A DNA stretch of 64,000 nt from JAVBTR01 sp031556065 (lineage in GTDB: Bacteria > Bacillota > Clostridia > Christensenellales > Aristaeellaceae): assembly GCA_031556065.1 (NCBI GenBank), contig JAVBTR010000004.1, positions 14,392 through 78,391 on the forward strand, given 5' to 3'. The position numbers and the translations under genes were made by a program. Positions 18,029 to 27,357 of this stretch are shown here, one piece after another; the stretch's first letter is position 1; each line of letters begins with the position of its first letter. Below the pieces are notes generated by a model. That model worked only from the letters and a program-made list of their open reading frames with translations, searched no databases and was not told the DNA's origin.

Positions 18029-18334
18029 TCATTCCCCATTCCAAAGGCTTGCCGTTAAATCCACCCGGCCATCGGCCAGAAAGGCTACGCCTTCATCCTT
18101 TAGCATTTGCCGCTGAATCTCCGGGTGCCCAAAGGGGCTGCCTTCGCAAATGTGGCCGTCTTTGAACACCACCCGGTGGAAAGGCAGCTCCTCTTTTAAG
18201 CTGTGGGTTAAGTAACCCACAATCCGGCTGCTTCTTGGGTTCCCAGAAAGCAAGGCGATCAGGCCATAGGTGGCCACCTTGCCTTCGGGAATTTTTTTAA
18301 TGTTTTCCGCTACCTTGATAGAAAACTCGTTCAT
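18029..18334 (-). CDS. alkyltransferase-like protein (ATL, MGMT family without catalytic Cys)
   Basis: 101 residues covering only the DNA-binding domain of the O6-alkylguanine DNA alkyltransferase family: IPEGKVATYGLIALLSG, then the active-site position LPFHRVVFKDG. Methyltransferases have PCHRV; here Phe replaces Cys, so it cannot accept an alkyl group. ATL proteins (often PWHRV) bind alkylated guanine and recruit nucleotide excision repair. It follows lpdA by 3 bp as the last gene of the gcv operon; the reason for that linkage is unknown. Confidence 0.85.
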   Translation of the reverse strand: MNEFSIKVAENIKKIPEGKVATYGLIALLSGNPRSSRIVGYLTHSLKEELPFHRVVFKDGHICEGSPFGHPEIQRQMLKDEGVAFLADGRVDLTASLWNGE

Positions 18335-18337
18335 ACA

Positions 18338-19651
18338 TTATCTCCCTGCGGGCATCGCATGGATAGCACTGCCGTCAATGGCATGCAGCGCTTCCACAAC
18401 CCCTTCATTGAAGGTAGGATGGGCCCGCACGCCCTTGGCCAATTGGTGATAGGTAAGGCCGTTGACAATGGCGGTTGTCATTTCGCCGATCATATCCGTG
18501 GCCCGCTGGCACATCAATTGAGCACCAATAATCTTCCCCGTTTCCTTTTCCGCCACGATCTTAATAAACCCACGCTGGCCGTTTTCGATCAATGTCCGGC
18601 CATTGCCGCCCATAATATACTTGCCGCTTAGCGTTTCAATGCCCTTTTCCTTGGCTTCATCCTGTGTTATACCCACCGTAGCGATTTCGGGGCTGGTATA
18701 GACGCAAGCGGGAATCACCGCCGCATCGCAATTGGGCACAATGCCTTTTATCATTTCCACACAATTAATCCCCTGAGCGGATGCCTGGTGAGCCAGCATC
18801 ATGCCGCCAATGGCATCCCCAATGGCATAGACGTTTTCTAGACTGGATTCATAGCGTTCATTCACTTTAATGAAGCCCCGCTCCATTTCCGGTGCATCCC
18901 CAGAAAAGAGCCTGGCCGTATTAGGGCGGCGGCCTGTAGCCACTAACAAATGGCTGAAATCAGCCGTTTTCTCCGCCCCTTTTTCTTCGTATATAAGGGC
19001 ATTGCCTTGTATTTTTGACACCTTGGCAGCCGTATGGATTTCCACACCCTGTTTTTTCAAAATCATGTTCAGGTTTTGGGAAATTTCCCTATCCATTAAG
19101 GGCAGAATCCGATCCATGGCTTCCACGATAATCACCTTCACGCCTAATGCCGCAAACACCGTAGCAAATTCCACGCCAATGACTCCGCCGCCAATAATAG
19201 CCAGGGCTTCTGGCAGGGCTTCAAGCCCTAAAAATTCATCACTGGTCATGGCCATTTCCAGGCCGGGAATAGGCGGCCTGGCGGGAATGGAACCTGCGGC
19301 AATGAGAATATGTTCGGCTGTGATGGTTTCCTCGTTCACCTGAACCTGATGGGCAGCGGAAATGATCCCTTCTCCACGGATAAGGGTAATCTTGTTCTTG
19401 CTTACCAGCATTTCGATGCCGCTGCGCAAGGTTTGAACCACTTCATTTTTCCTGGTCATCATTTCTTGTAGGGTTTTGCCCGAATGTGCGTCGTGCAAAA
19501 GAGATTTGGTGGGAATACAGCCCCGGTTTAAGCAGGTTCCCCCCACTTCGCCCTTTTCAACCAAAGCGGTTTTCAGGCCCAATTGAGCCGCCCTAATAGC
19601 CGCTTCATAGCCACCGGGCCCCGCGCCAATGACGATTAACTCATAATCCAT
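18338..19651 (-). CDS. lpdA: dihydrolipoyl dehydrogenase (glycine cleavage L protein)
   Basis: 437 residues, FAD flavoprotein that reoxidises the dihydrolipoyl arm of GcvH with NAD+. FAD-binding GAGPGGYEAAIRAAQLG at about 9-25, the redox disulfide GGTCLNRGCIPTKSLLHD, the NAD-binding IGGGVIGVEFATVFAALG, the second FAD motif YAIGDAIGG, and the C-terminal acid-base pair in RAHPTFNEGV. ATG 19651 was chosen over an upstream in-frame start because it matches the family start and overlaps the lplA stop. Confidence 0.95.
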   Translation of the reverse strand: MDYELIVIGAGPGGYEAAIRAAQLGLKTALVEKGEVGGTCLNRGCIPTKSLLHDAHSGKTLQEMMTRKNEVVQTLRSGIEMLVSKNKITLIRGEGIISAAHQVQVNEETITAEHILIAAGSIPARPPIPGLEMAMTSDEFLGLEALPEALAIIGGGVIGVEFATVFAALGVKVIIVEAMDRILPLMDREISQNLNMILKKQGVEIHTAAKVSKIQGNALIYEEKGAEKTADFSHLLVATGRRPNTARLFSGDAPEMERGFIKVNERYESSLENVYAIGDAIGGMMLAHQASAQGINCVEMIKGIVPNCDAAVIPACVYTSPEIATVGITQDEAKEKGIETLSGKYIMGGNGRTLIENGQRGFIKIVAEKETGKIIGAQLMCQRATDMIGEMTTAIVNGLTYHQLAKGVRAHPTFNEGVVEALHAIDGSAIHAMPAGR

Positions 19652-20624
19652 CGTTTTCGCCCTCCAATAATTGCAAAATATCCTGCGCCATCTTGCTTCC
19701 AATGGGCTTTAAAGCTTGCTCAAAGGAACTGTGAGCCGCTTGAATCCCATTGAGGCACGCCTGTATTTCTATAACCGCTTTTTCGTCCATAGCATCGGAA
19801 TAAATCCGGGCTTCCCTTACAATACCCTTTTCTACCTTCATTTCTACCTGAATTTCTCCCCAGGGGAATTTGTCTTCCCTGGCAAAGGTAAAATCCGCCT
19901 GTTTGCCGCGATAATAACCGCTGTCTTCAATGCGCGCTTTGATGGTTTCAATCTCGCTCCATTGAATGAGGCTTTGGGGAAATGCTTCTGCTTTCAGTTC
20001 ATAAACTTCTGCAAAAGCCTGCACCAACGCGATCCGCATTTTTTCGCAGGTAATTTCCGGGTTCAGTTCTTTTAAATTGCATACCCGGCTTTGCACCGAA
20101 TGCACGCCCTTGGATTCCAGCTTTTTTTTCGATACGTTTAGGTATTTGGCGATCTTCGCCCCGTCCGTATCCACCAAAACAGTGCCGTGATGGTAAGCGT
20201 TGCTGCCGGAATGATAATAGGCATTACCGGAAAATTTCCGGCCTTGCACCAATGCGTCATTCCGCCCGGAAACCTCCGCCTCCAGCCCAAAGTGTTTCAC
20301 AGCATCAACAATCACCTGCATCTGCTTTCCCACATCAAATGCTGCCTCGGGCATGATAAACGTAAAATTCAGGTTGCCCAAATCGTGGTACACCGCGCCG
20401 CCACCGGAAAGCCGCCGGGCTAAATGTCCCCCGTCCCTTTCAAGTGTGGTAAGGTTCACTTCCCGGTAGGCATTTTGGTTTTTACCGATCACCACTGTGT
20501 GGGCGTTTTGCCACAAATAAAGCAATATGGCGTCTTGGGGGAGCACCTTTAAAAGATGCTCCTCCAACGCCAAATTTAGATACGGATCGGTTGTAGTTGT
20601 AGATAAGATGTAGGCTTTATGCAT
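19641..20624 (-). CDS. lplA: lipoate-protein ligase A
   Basis: 327 residues, activates lipoate with ATP and attaches it to the lysine of GcvH. Conserved blocks: NLALEEHLL near residue 17, VVIGKNQNAYREVN, the lipoate-binding RRLSGGGAVYHDLGNLNFTF near 70-90, and the lysine motif KFSGNAYYHSG, followed by the accessory C-terminal domain. ATG 20624 overlaps the gcvPB stop by 8 bp. Its place between gcvPB and lpdA makes lipoylation of GcvH its evident task. Confidence 0.93.
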   Translation of the reverse strand: MHKAYILSTTTTDPYLNLALEEHLLKVLPQDAILLYLWQNAHTVVIGKNQNAYREVNLTTLERDGGHLARRLSGGGAVYHDLGNLNFTFIMPEAAFDVGKQMQVIVDAVKHFGLEAEVSGRNDALVQGRKFSGNAYYHSGSNAYHHGTVLVDTDGAKIAKYLNVSKKKLESKGVHSVQSRVCNLKELNPEITCEKMRIALVQAFAEVYELKAEAFPQSLIQWSEIETIKARIEDSGYYRGKQADFTFAREDKFPWGEIQVEMKVEKGIVREARIYSDAMDEKAVIEIQACLNGIQAAHSSFEQALKPIGSKMAQDILQLLEGENDGL

Positions 20625-22032
20625 CGAAGTTGTAATGGAGCTTGGGGTTGCGGGCAGCGCCCACTTCATCCAGCCTGCGCACAGCCGTATTGCGGGGGTA
20701 ATGGTGCATGTCTTCCGGCGTGTTCTTGGCGCTTTGGAGAATTTCAATAAACACCTGGGCTGCCGCTTCCAAGGTTTCCTTGGTCTCGGTTTCCGTGGGC
20801 TCAATCATCAGCGCTTCGTGAACGATCAAGGGGAAGTACATCGTAGGCGGATGCATGCCATGATCCAAAAGGGCCTTGGCGATATCCAGTGCGGAAACGC
20901 CAATATCTTTTTTAACCCCTTCCAATGTTAGCACAAACTCATGCATGCAGGTGCGGTCATAGGCCATTTCATAGTGCTTTTTCATTAGGTGCATCATGTA
21001 ATTGGCATTCAAAACCGCCTGGGTAGCCGCTTGCGGAATACCCTCGCGACCCAACGTTTTAATATAGGTCAAGGCCTTGACCACCACCAGGAAATTGCCA
21101 TAGAAACCCTTTAGCTGGCCAATGCTATGTTCGCCAGCCTCCTCACCCAAAGCACTCTTAGGCAGGTAGGGAGCCAAGAAAGCCTTACATCCCACCGGGC
21201 CAGAGCCAGGGCCGCCGCCGCCATGAGGCGTGGAGAAGGTTTTATGCAGGTTCAGGTGAATCACATCAAAACCCATATCCCCAGGACGCACAATGCCCAT
21301 CACGGCGTTTAGGTTAGCGCCATCATAGTAGCACAAGCCACCCGCATCTTTGACGATTTTGGTAATTTCCAAAATGTTCTCGTCGAACAAGCCAACTGTA
21401 TTGGGGTTGGTAAGCATCAGGCCCGCTGTGTCTTCTCCCACCACAGCCCGAAGAGCCCCCAAATCCACCATGCCGCTTTGTGTAGAAGCGATGGAGATCA
21501 CCTCATAGCCTGCCATGGTAGCAGAGGCCGGGTTGGTACCGTGGGCGGAATCGGGCACGATGATCTTTGTGCGCTTCACGTCGCCGCGCACTTCGTGGTA
21601 TTTTTTAATCAGTAACAGGCCCGCAAATTCCCCATGAGCACCGGCAGCAGGCTGGAAGCTCATATTGTCCATGCCGGTAATTTCGCAAAGGGCTTTTCGT
21701 GCTTCAGTCAATACTTCCAAACAGCCTTGGACGGATTCCCCGCCCTGTAGTGGATGAATGCCCGTAAAGCCAGGTAATGCAGCCATTTCTTCATTAATAC
21801 GGGGGTTATACTTCATGGTGCAAGAGCCCAAGGGATAGAAGCCCTTGTTCACCCCATGTACCCGCTGGGATAATTCCGTATAATGGCGACTTAACTCCCC
21901 TTCGGAAATCTCTGGCAGCCGAGGCTTGCTTGTCCTTTGCAAGCCTGCTTCCAAAGTCACTTCCGGCACATCGGAGGAAGGCAAAACACTCAGGTTGCGG
22001 CCTGGGACAGATTTTTCAAATATCAATCTCAT
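20617..22032 (-). CDS. gcvPB: glycine dehydrogenase (decarboxylating) subunit 2
   Basis: 471 residues, C-terminal half of the P protein as a separate subunit. The PLP lysine lies in HLNLHKTFSTPHGGGGPGSG near residue 270; GSCTMKYNPRINE near 70 and SAHGTNPASA near 160 are conserved. With GcvPA it decarboxylates glycine and loads the aminomethyl group onto the GcvH lipoyl arm. Its start overlaps the gcvPA stop (ATGA type). Confidence 0.96.
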   Translation of the reverse strand: MRLIFEKSVPGRNLSVLPSSDVPEVTLEAGLQRTSKPRLPEISEGELSRHYTELSQRVHGVNKGFYPLGSCTMKYNPRINEEMAALPGFTGIHPLQGGESVQGCLEVLTEARKALCEITGMDNMSFQPAAGAHGEFAGLLLIKKYHEVRGDVKRTKIIVPDSAHGTNPASATMAGYEVISIASTQSGMVDLGALRAVVGEDTAGLMLTNPNTVGLFDENILEITKIVKDAGGLCYYDGANLNAVMGIVRPGDMGFDVIHLNLHKTFSTPHGGGGPGSGPVGCKAFLAPYLPKSALGEEAGEHSIGQLKGFYGNFLVVVKALTYIKTLGREGIPQAATQAVLNANYMMHLMKKHYEMAYDRTCMHEFVLTLEGVKKDIGVSALDIAKALLDHGMHPPTMYFPLIVHEALMIEPTETETKETLEAAAQVFIEILQSAKNTPEDMHHYPRNTAVRRLDEVGAARNPKLHYNFDA

Positions 22033-23345
22033 TTGACCGCCTCCTTTATGGCGTTAAGCGCCAAATCCATTTCTTGCTTGCTTATTTTTTCCGTTACGCA
22101 CCAAAGAACAGTGCCATCCTTTAAAAGCAAGCCCCCTAAAACGTCTTTTTCATCTAAGGCCTTTTCCACCTTTATATAATCCACTGGACAAACTGTTCTG
22201 AACTCGTGGAAGTAAGGGGCATTGTCTGCCCTGCTAAAGCCCAGCTTTTCAAGCCCGCCTGCAAAATAATGGGCTTTATCGTGGCTTTGCTTAGCCGCCT
22301 GGGTCATGCCTTCCGGTCCCATGGCTGCCATATAGCAAGCAGCCGTCAATGCGCAAAGAGCCTGGTTGGAGCAAATATTGCTGCCCGCCTTTTCACGGCG
22401 GATATGCTGTTCACGGGCCTGCAAGGTCAAAACAAAGGCGCGCTTGCCATCCACGTCGGTGGTTTCGCCCACAATGCGGCCTGGCATTTTGCGAAGCAGC
22501 GGGGTTTTTACCGCCATATATCCAAGGTATGGCCCCCCAAAGGCAATGGGCATACCCAAAGGTTGCCCTTCTCCAACAGCCACGTCCGCATCCAGCTCGC
22601 CGGGCGTTTGGTATAGGGCTAAAGCAATGGGATTGGTGCCCATAATCAGCTTCGCGCCGCTTTCATGGGCAATGGCCGCAGCGGCTTTCACGTCCTCCAC
22701 GTTGCCATAGAAGTTAGGGGATTGGATATATACCCCGGCCACTGTATCGTTAAGCATGGCCTTCAGGGCTTCAAGGTCCGTCATTCCATCCTTTTCGGGA
22801 ATCATCGCCACCTGGACATTTGCACCCCAGGCATAGGTTTTAATGGTTTCAATGGTATCTGGGTGAGCGGAGGCCGAAACCAACGTCAGTACCCGTTTGC
22901 GCTCGCACACCATCCGGCAGGCTTCCGCAGCAGCACTTTGCCCATCGTAAAGGGATGCGTTGGCCGCATCCAGCCCCGTCAGTTCACAGATCATGCTCTG
23001 GAACTCAAAAATGCTCTGCAAAACACCCTGGCTGATTTCCGCCTGGTAGGGGGTATACGCTGTCAGAAAATCTTCCTTTGCGGGAATGTATTTCACAATA
23101 GAGGGGATGTAATGATCATAGGCTCCTGCTCCGCGCAAAATGGTTTTATACACCTTGTTCTTTTCCGCAATGGCGGTCATGGCCCGGCGGGTTTCCATTT
23201 CGCTCAAGCCGGCCGGCAAGTTCAGGGGGCCCTTTTGCATCACGTTTTCCGGGATATCGTGAAACAATTCCTTGGCTTCCTTCATGCCGATGGCTTGAAG
23301 CATTTGTAGCCGCTCTTCATTGGAAGAGGGAATGTAGCTGCCCAT
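22029..23345 (-). CDS. gcvPA: glycine dehydrogenase (decarboxylating) subunit 1
   Basis: 438 residues, N-terminal P-protein subunit without the PLP lysine. Typical blocks: YIPSSNEERLQMLQAIG at the start, YTPYQAEISQGVLQSIFEFQ, SLYDGQSAAAEA, and GMPIAFGGPYLGYMA. GGAGGG lies 8 nt before ATG 23345, overlapping the end of gcvH. The two-subunit P protein is usual in Firmicutes. Confidence 0.96.
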   Translation of the reverse strand: MGSYIPSSNEERLQMLQAIGMKEAKELFHDIPENVMQKGPLNLPAGLSEMETRRAMTAIAEKNKVYKTILRGAGAYDHYIPSIVKYIPAKEDFLTAYTPYQAEISQGVLQSIFEFQSMICELTGLDAANASLYDGQSAAAEACRMVCERKRVLTLVSASAHPDTIETIKTYAWGANVQVAMIPEKDGMTDLEALKAMLNDTVAGVYIQSPNFYGNVEDVKAAAAIAHESGAKLIMGTNPIALALYQTPGELDADVAVGEGQPLGMPIAFGGPYLGYMAVKTPLLRKMPGRIVGETTDVDGKRAFVLTLQAREQHIRREKAGSNICSNQALCALTAACYMAAMGPEGMTQAAKQSHDKAHYFAGGLEKLGFSRADNAPYFHEFRTVCPVDYIKVEKALDEKDVLGGLLLKDGTVLWCVTEKISKQEMDLALNAIKEAVK

Positions 23346-23348
23346 GGA

Positions 23349-23723
23349 TTAGCCCTCCTTGGTAACGGCTTCATAGGCAGCCGCATCCAGCAATTCTTCC
23401 GTTTCGCTCACTTCATTCACGCGGATCAGCCATGCGCCATAAGCATCGGCATTGATCTTTTCAGGGCTGTCCAGCAGCTCTTCGTTAATCTCGGCCACAA
23501 CGCCGGTTACGGGGCTGAAAACATCACTGACAGCCTTGACGGATTCCACATCCGCAAAGGTTTCGCCTGCAGTCACATTATCGCCTGCCTGGGGCAGGTT
23601 CACAAAAACCAGATCCCCCAATTCGCTCTGTGCAAAATCGGTCAGGCCTATTTCCACGCCACCGCCGATTTCCTTTACCCATTCGTGGGATTTGGTGTAC
23701 TTCAAATTGCTGGGAATGCTCAT
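23349..23723 (-). CDS. gcvH: glycine cleavage system H protein
   Basis: 124 residues, the lipoyl carrier. The lipoylated lysine lies in ADVESVKAVSDVFSPVTG near residue 65, and YTKSHEWVKEIGGGVEIGLTD opens the protein as usual. It is the substrate of lplA and the hub for the P, T and L proteins encoded in the same operon. Confidence 0.97.
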   Translation of the reverse strand: MSIPSNLKYTKSHEWVKEIGGGVEIGLTDFAQSELGDLVFVNLPQAGDNVTAGETFADVESVKAVSDVFSPVTGVVAEINEELLDSPEKINADAYGAWLIRVNEVSETEELLDAAAYEAVTKEG

Positions 23724-23744
23724 ACTAATTTCCTCCTTAAAAAA

Positions 23745-24830
23745 TTATTTGGCCTTCTTATAGAAGGGTAACGGAATGACTTTGCACCCAATCTTACGGC
23801 CACGGACATCCACTTCCATTTCAGTTCCAATGGGGTCGCAAGCTTTATCCACCAGAGCCATAGCCACGGCTTTATTAAGGAAGGGGCAATGGGTGCCGGA
23901 CGTGGTCATGCCCACCTGCTTATCGCCAATGTATAAGGCGCAGTGCTCTCTGGCAATGCCGCGGCCCGTAACCTCAATCCCCACGCGGGCACGGATGGGA
24001 TCACCTTTTTCAAGCAATGCTTTTTTACCGATGAATTCCCCCTTTTCCGGCTTGACAAAGAAGCCAAGACCTGTTTCATAGGGGGTGATGTCGTCGTCCA
24101 TTTCATGGCCATAAAGGGGCATGGCCGCCTCCAGACGCAGGGTATCCCTGGCTCCTAAGCCACAGGGAATCAAGCCATATTCTTGGCCCGCTTCAAGCAG
24201 CTTATACCAAAGAGCAGTGGCGGCATTGTTATCGCAGTAGATTTCGTAGCCGTCTTCCCCAGTATAGCCTGTTTTGGAAAGCAGGCAATCGATCCCCGCC
24301 ACTTCCACCTTATATTTAAAGGAATAGTATTTTTCGGGCATATCCTCACTGCGGCACAGCTTAGCTAAAATCTCTTTGGATTTAGGGCCTTGCAAAGCAA
24401 TCTGAGCCACAGAATCGGAAATATCGGTGATTACGCAATCCCCAAACTGGTGGGCCTTCATCCAAGCCACGTCCTTATGCCGGTTGGAAGCGTTTACAAC
24501 GATCAAATACCGGGTATCGGTAAACTTATAGACGATCAAATCGTCCACCACGCCGCCCTTATCGTTGAGCATGGGGCTGTAACGCACACGGCCATCAGCC
24601 ATGCCGCTCATATCGTTGCAAAGCAGGTTCTGAATGTTCTTAAGCGCGTCCTCGCCCTGGAAGGTAACTTCGCCCATGTGGCTTACATCAAAAAGCCCGG
24701 CCGCTGTCCTTACAGCCATGTGTTCCTTCATAACGCCTTCATACTGCACCGGCAGCAGGTATCCCGCAAAGGGAACTATCTTGCCGCCCAAGGCTTCATG
24801 GCAGGCGTAAAGGGGTGTCTTCAGTTCCAT
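23745..24830 (-). CDS. gcvT: aminomethyltransferase (glycine cleavage T protein)
   Basis: 361 residues. Transfers the methylene group from aminomethyl-lipoyl GcvH to tetrahydrofolate and releases ammonia. Conserved blocks: VPFAGYLLPVQYEG, AGLFDVSHMGEV near residue 45, the catalytic region KGGVVDDLIVYKF, ALQGPKS, and SKTGYTGEDGYEIY. First gene of the operon, directly after the glycine riboswitch; GGGAGG precedes ATG 24830. Confidence 0.96.
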   Translation of the reverse strand: MELKTPLYACHEALGGKIVPFAGYLLPVQYEGVMKEHMAVRTAAGLFDVSHMGEVTFQGEDALKNIQNLLCNDMSGMADGRVRYSPMLNDKGGVVDDLIVYKFTDTRYLIVVNASNRHKDVAWMKAHQFGDCVITDISDSVAQIALQGPKSKEILAKLCRSEDMPEKYYSFKYKVEVAGIDCLLSKTGYTGEDGYEIYCDNNAATALWYKLLEAGQEYGLIPCGLGARDTLRLEAAMPLYGHEMDDDITPYETGLGFFVKPEKGEFIGKKALLEKGDPIRARVGIEVTGRGIAREHCALYIGDKQVGMTTSGTHCPFLNKAVAMALVDKACDPIGTEMEVDVRGRKIGCKVIPLPFYKKAK

Positions 24831-24855
24831 TTTTCATCCTCCCGCATAAATAAAT

Positions 24856-25040
24856 CGGAAGCGGAACAAGCCGCTTTCCGGCAGTCCGCCTCCGTCTTCG
24901 TACCTGAAAGATTCTTTCCATTGGAAATTGCTTCGTCGGTGCATTCTTGCTTTCCGGAGTCCCGTCACGTTTCGGTCTTTCTGCCTGAGAGTTTTTGCGA
25001 TTCCCCTTCGGCGCTTTTTAATTCAAAGTCTCTCCCAAAA
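24856..25040 (-). promoter_or_regulatory. tandem glycine riboswitch
   Basis: Reading the minus strand, GGGAGAG near 25037 opens aptamer 1, which holds GCGCCGAAGGGG and CTCTCAGGCAGAAAGACC, ending with ACGGGACTCCGGA. Aptamer 2 follows at once: CACCGACGAAGCAA, CTTTCAGGTACGAAGACGG, and GGACTGCCGGAAAG. These are the conserved glycine-aptamer cores, so two cooperating aptamers are present. A GGAAAGCGG/CCGCTTCC hairpin (about 24856-24880) without a T-run follows about 20 nt before the gcvT ribosome binding site and is the candidate expression platform, suggesting control of gcvT translation. Confidence 0.9.
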
Positions 25041-25071
25041 CGGTCATCCGAGTCTATTAATTTCAACCTAA

Positions 25072-25100
25072 AGTTTACCCATCCTGTTTCCATTTGTCAA
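25072..25100 (-). promoter_or_regulatory. promoter of the glycine riboswitch/gcv operon
   Basis: Minus strand: perfect TTGACA, 17-bp spacer, TAAACT, placing the transcript start about 25 nt ahead of the first aptamer. Confidence 0.7.
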
Positions 25101-25121
25101 CCATTGCAAATAAATTATCAA

Positions 25122-27077
25122 TCAGCTTTTAGAATAGATGCTGTAACGCCCTTTGCCGCTGTGCTTGGATAGATAAAGCGCCGAATCCGCGTTACGGTAA
25201 AGGGCTTCGAAATTCGTGCCTCCCTTGGGGGATACCGCCATGCCGATGCTGATTGAAACGCTGATTTCTTTGCCGTCAATCAGCATTTCCCTATTCAGTT
25301 TTTCGCTAATTTCAGCCGTATGGTTTTCTACCCAGCCGGCACTTGGTATGTCTTTTAAGAACAATACAAACTCATCCCCGCCGATTCGGCCCGGGATATC
25401 GCTGACCCGGGCGCTTTTTCTTAGCATATTGGCCACTTCTTTTAGCACCTGATCCCCTGTCACATGGCCGTAAGTATCGTTAATCCCTTTAAAATCATCA
25501 ATATCCAGCATCAAAAGCGCATGAGGATATGCTGTTTTAGAGGATGCCGCCATGATTTCATCTACGTATTGCTCGGTGGTGCTCTTATTATAAAGCCCTG
25601 TAAGCAAATCGCATTGAGCCATCAGAAGCATTTTTTGCTCGTGCCGCTTTTCTTCGTCGATATTCTGGCGATAAGTAATCATGCGCACAGAATGATCCGA
25701 TGCCCAGTAAAAAATCCGGGCGCGGATGCGCAGCCAGTAATCAGGTTTATCCCCACCCTTAACAACCACATCATAAAACAATTCCGATTGCCCATTTTGG
25801 TATGCCTTAATGATATTTTGAGGCGAGAAGGTATCCAGATAACCTTGAACGTACTCTTGCTTAATCTGCTTTTGGGAGATCAGTTCAAGGGCCTTTTCAT
25901 AGGGCGCATCTGCTGATGTGCCAATGCTTTCAAAAAAGAGTCTTGTTTTTTCGCCATAGGCTCGCCCGTGGGTGATATCCAGTTCGAATACATTTTCATA
26001 CATGCCCTTAGTGGCATCAATCAACAGCTGCTGGTATTCCAGCTCCTGGGAAACAGTAAGGCGCACAAACCGGCGGTTAAAGCGCACGATCAGGCTGCTT
26101 ACCAGCCATAAAACCAATACCACCACCGCCACCATGATCCCCATGCTCCATAGCAGCTGCCTGTCAAACTGCTGCCTGATTTCCTCCGTATCATGTTCCA
26201 CTAGCAGATACCATTTCAGCGAAGGAATATACTGGGACACCATGTAATTATGGCTGCCGTGTACTTTTTCCGTCACCCAAAAAGCCGTTTGCTGGGTCTT
26301 GGCAGAAATAATCCGCTCCTGGTGCAAAGCATAATTGGAATCGTCAAACAGGTTAATATTCTTATCCCCCGTTGCCTCCGAAGACAATTGGATGGTGCCC
26401 GTTTCGTCCAGTAAAAGCGAGTAAGAACCAAAGCGCTCATCGTACTTCTCCAGCAGCGCCTGCATGTTTTCAACCTTAAGACCTACGCCTACAACACCAA
26501 TCACATTGCCTTTTTCATCTTCAACCTTGCAATTGATAAACGTGGTAATCACATCTTGGCTGGCTTCGTCATTATCGATGTTCAGGGCGCATTCCGCTTC
26601 CCCCTGAACGAATTGATAGTACCACTCATTTTCCGGGTTATTAGGTGTCAAAACCCGGTCAATGCCATTAAAATGATAGTAGCGCCCTGTTTTAGCAGAT
26701 ACCAGAAAAACGGAATCATAATCGTACTTGCGCCGATATGCTTCAAGATATTCCGTTAGCTTTTCTGGATACGTAGGATCTTCCAGCCGCTTTTCCTCTT
26801 GCTCCAAAAAAGCCTTCATGAAAGAATCGTTGGCCATTGTCAGCGATACGTTCACAGGCTCTGTAAAATAAGAATCAATCTGGAAATAGATGCTCTCCGA
26901 CGCCAGTGTCGCCACATGCTCAACGTCCTGCTCAAAAGCCGCTATATTAGAAAAATAGTTCAAGCAATAAACCGCCGCGAACCCAATCACAAATACAATT
27001 AACAGGCCCACATTGGTGCGCAAAAGCAGGTTCCGCTCAATTCCACCGAATGCAGTATCCGCTTTGTTTTTCTTCAC
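25122..27077 (-). CDS. membrane diguanylate cyclase with extracytoplasmic sensor (Cache-like) and GGDEF domain
   Basis: 651 residues. Helix 1 (LLIVFVIGFAAVYCLNYF) at about 15-35, an extracytoplasmic region of about 270 residues resembling a dCache sensor, helix 2 (VAVVVLVLWLVSSLIV), a PAS-like middle region, then GGDEF. The active site is intact (GRIGGDEFVLFLKD), and RVSD five residues before GGDEF matches the inhibitory I-site, so product feedback is expected. It makes cyclic di-GMP from GTP. The start is GTG 27077; no EAL domain. Confidence 0.92.
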   Translation of the reverse strand: MKKNKADTAFGGIERNLLLRTNVGLLIVFVIGFAAVYCLNYFSNIAAFEQDVEHVATLASESIYFQIDSYFTEPVNVSLTMANDSFMKAFLEQEEKRLEDPTYPEKLTEYLEAYRRKYDYDSVFLVSAKTGRYYHFNGIDRVLTPNNPENEWYYQFVQGEAECALNIDNDEASQDVITTFINCKVEDEKGNVIGVVGVGLKVENMQALLEKYDERFGSYSLLLDETGTIQLSSEATGDKNINLFDDSNYALHQERIISAKTQQTAFWVTEKVHGSHNYMVSQYIPSLKWYLLVEHDTEEIRQQFDRQLLWSMGIMVAVVVLVLWLVSSLIVRFNRRFVRLTVSQELEYQQLLIDATKGMYENVFELDITHGRAYGEKTRLFFESIGTSADAPYEKALELISQKQIKQEYVQGYLDTFSPQNIIKAYQNGQSELFYDVVVKGGDKPDYWLRIRARIFYWASDHSVRMITYRQNIDEEKRHEQKMLLMAQCDLLTGLYNKSTTEQYVDEIMAASSKTAYPHALLMLDIDDFKGINDTYGHVTGDQVLKEVANMLRKSARVSDIPGRIGGDEFVLFLKDIPSAGWVENHTAEISEKLNREMLIDGKEISVSISIGMAVSPKGGTNFEALYRNADSALYLSKHSGKGRYSIYSKS

Positions 27078-27204
27078 GCTTTTTCACCCTATCTGAAACA
27101 ATCTACCCTTCTATTTTATCTTCTTGTTAAATGCCTTGTCAAGTCCACCCCAGCTACTCCTTCAGTCACACACACACCTTCCTCCCATAATGCAAATTTT
27201 GCAC

Positions 27205-27233
27205 TTGCACATCTTTTCCATTCGTGCTATAAT
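27205..27233 (+). promoter_or_regulatory. tRNA-Leu promoter
   Basis: TTGCAC, 17-bp spacer, TATAAT with TGC extended -10, ending 16 bp before the mature tRNA 5' end. Confidence 0.75.
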
Positions 27234-27249
27234 ACCTTTCGTTCCCTAA

Positions 27250-27335
27250 GCCGAAGTGATGGAATGGCAGACGTGACGGACTCAAAATCCGTTGGTAGCG
27301 ATACCGTGTGGGTTCAAGTCCCACCTTCGGCACCA
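27250..27335 (+). tRNA. tRNA-Leu (anticodon CAA)
   Basis: Acceptor GCCGAAG pairs with CTTCGGC, then discriminator A and an encoded CCA end. The anticodon stem ACGGA/TCCGT encloses loop CTCAAAA, giving anticodon CAA (reads UUG). A long variable arm (TGGTAGCGATACCG) and T loop GTTCAAGTC mark a class II leucine tRNA, 86 nt in all. The prophage starts about 290 bp downstream. Confidence 0.97.
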
Positions 27336-27357
27336 CAAAAGTCATCAATGATGATGC

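Noticed and set aside
22665..23309. Plus-strand frame of 214 codons within gcvPA
   Set aside because: Antisense shadow of a clearly real gene; composition is typical of the reverse complement of a coding frame.
27166..27348. Minus-strand 60-codon frame across tRNA-Leu
   Set aside because: Covers a complete tRNA gene and its promoter; not coding.
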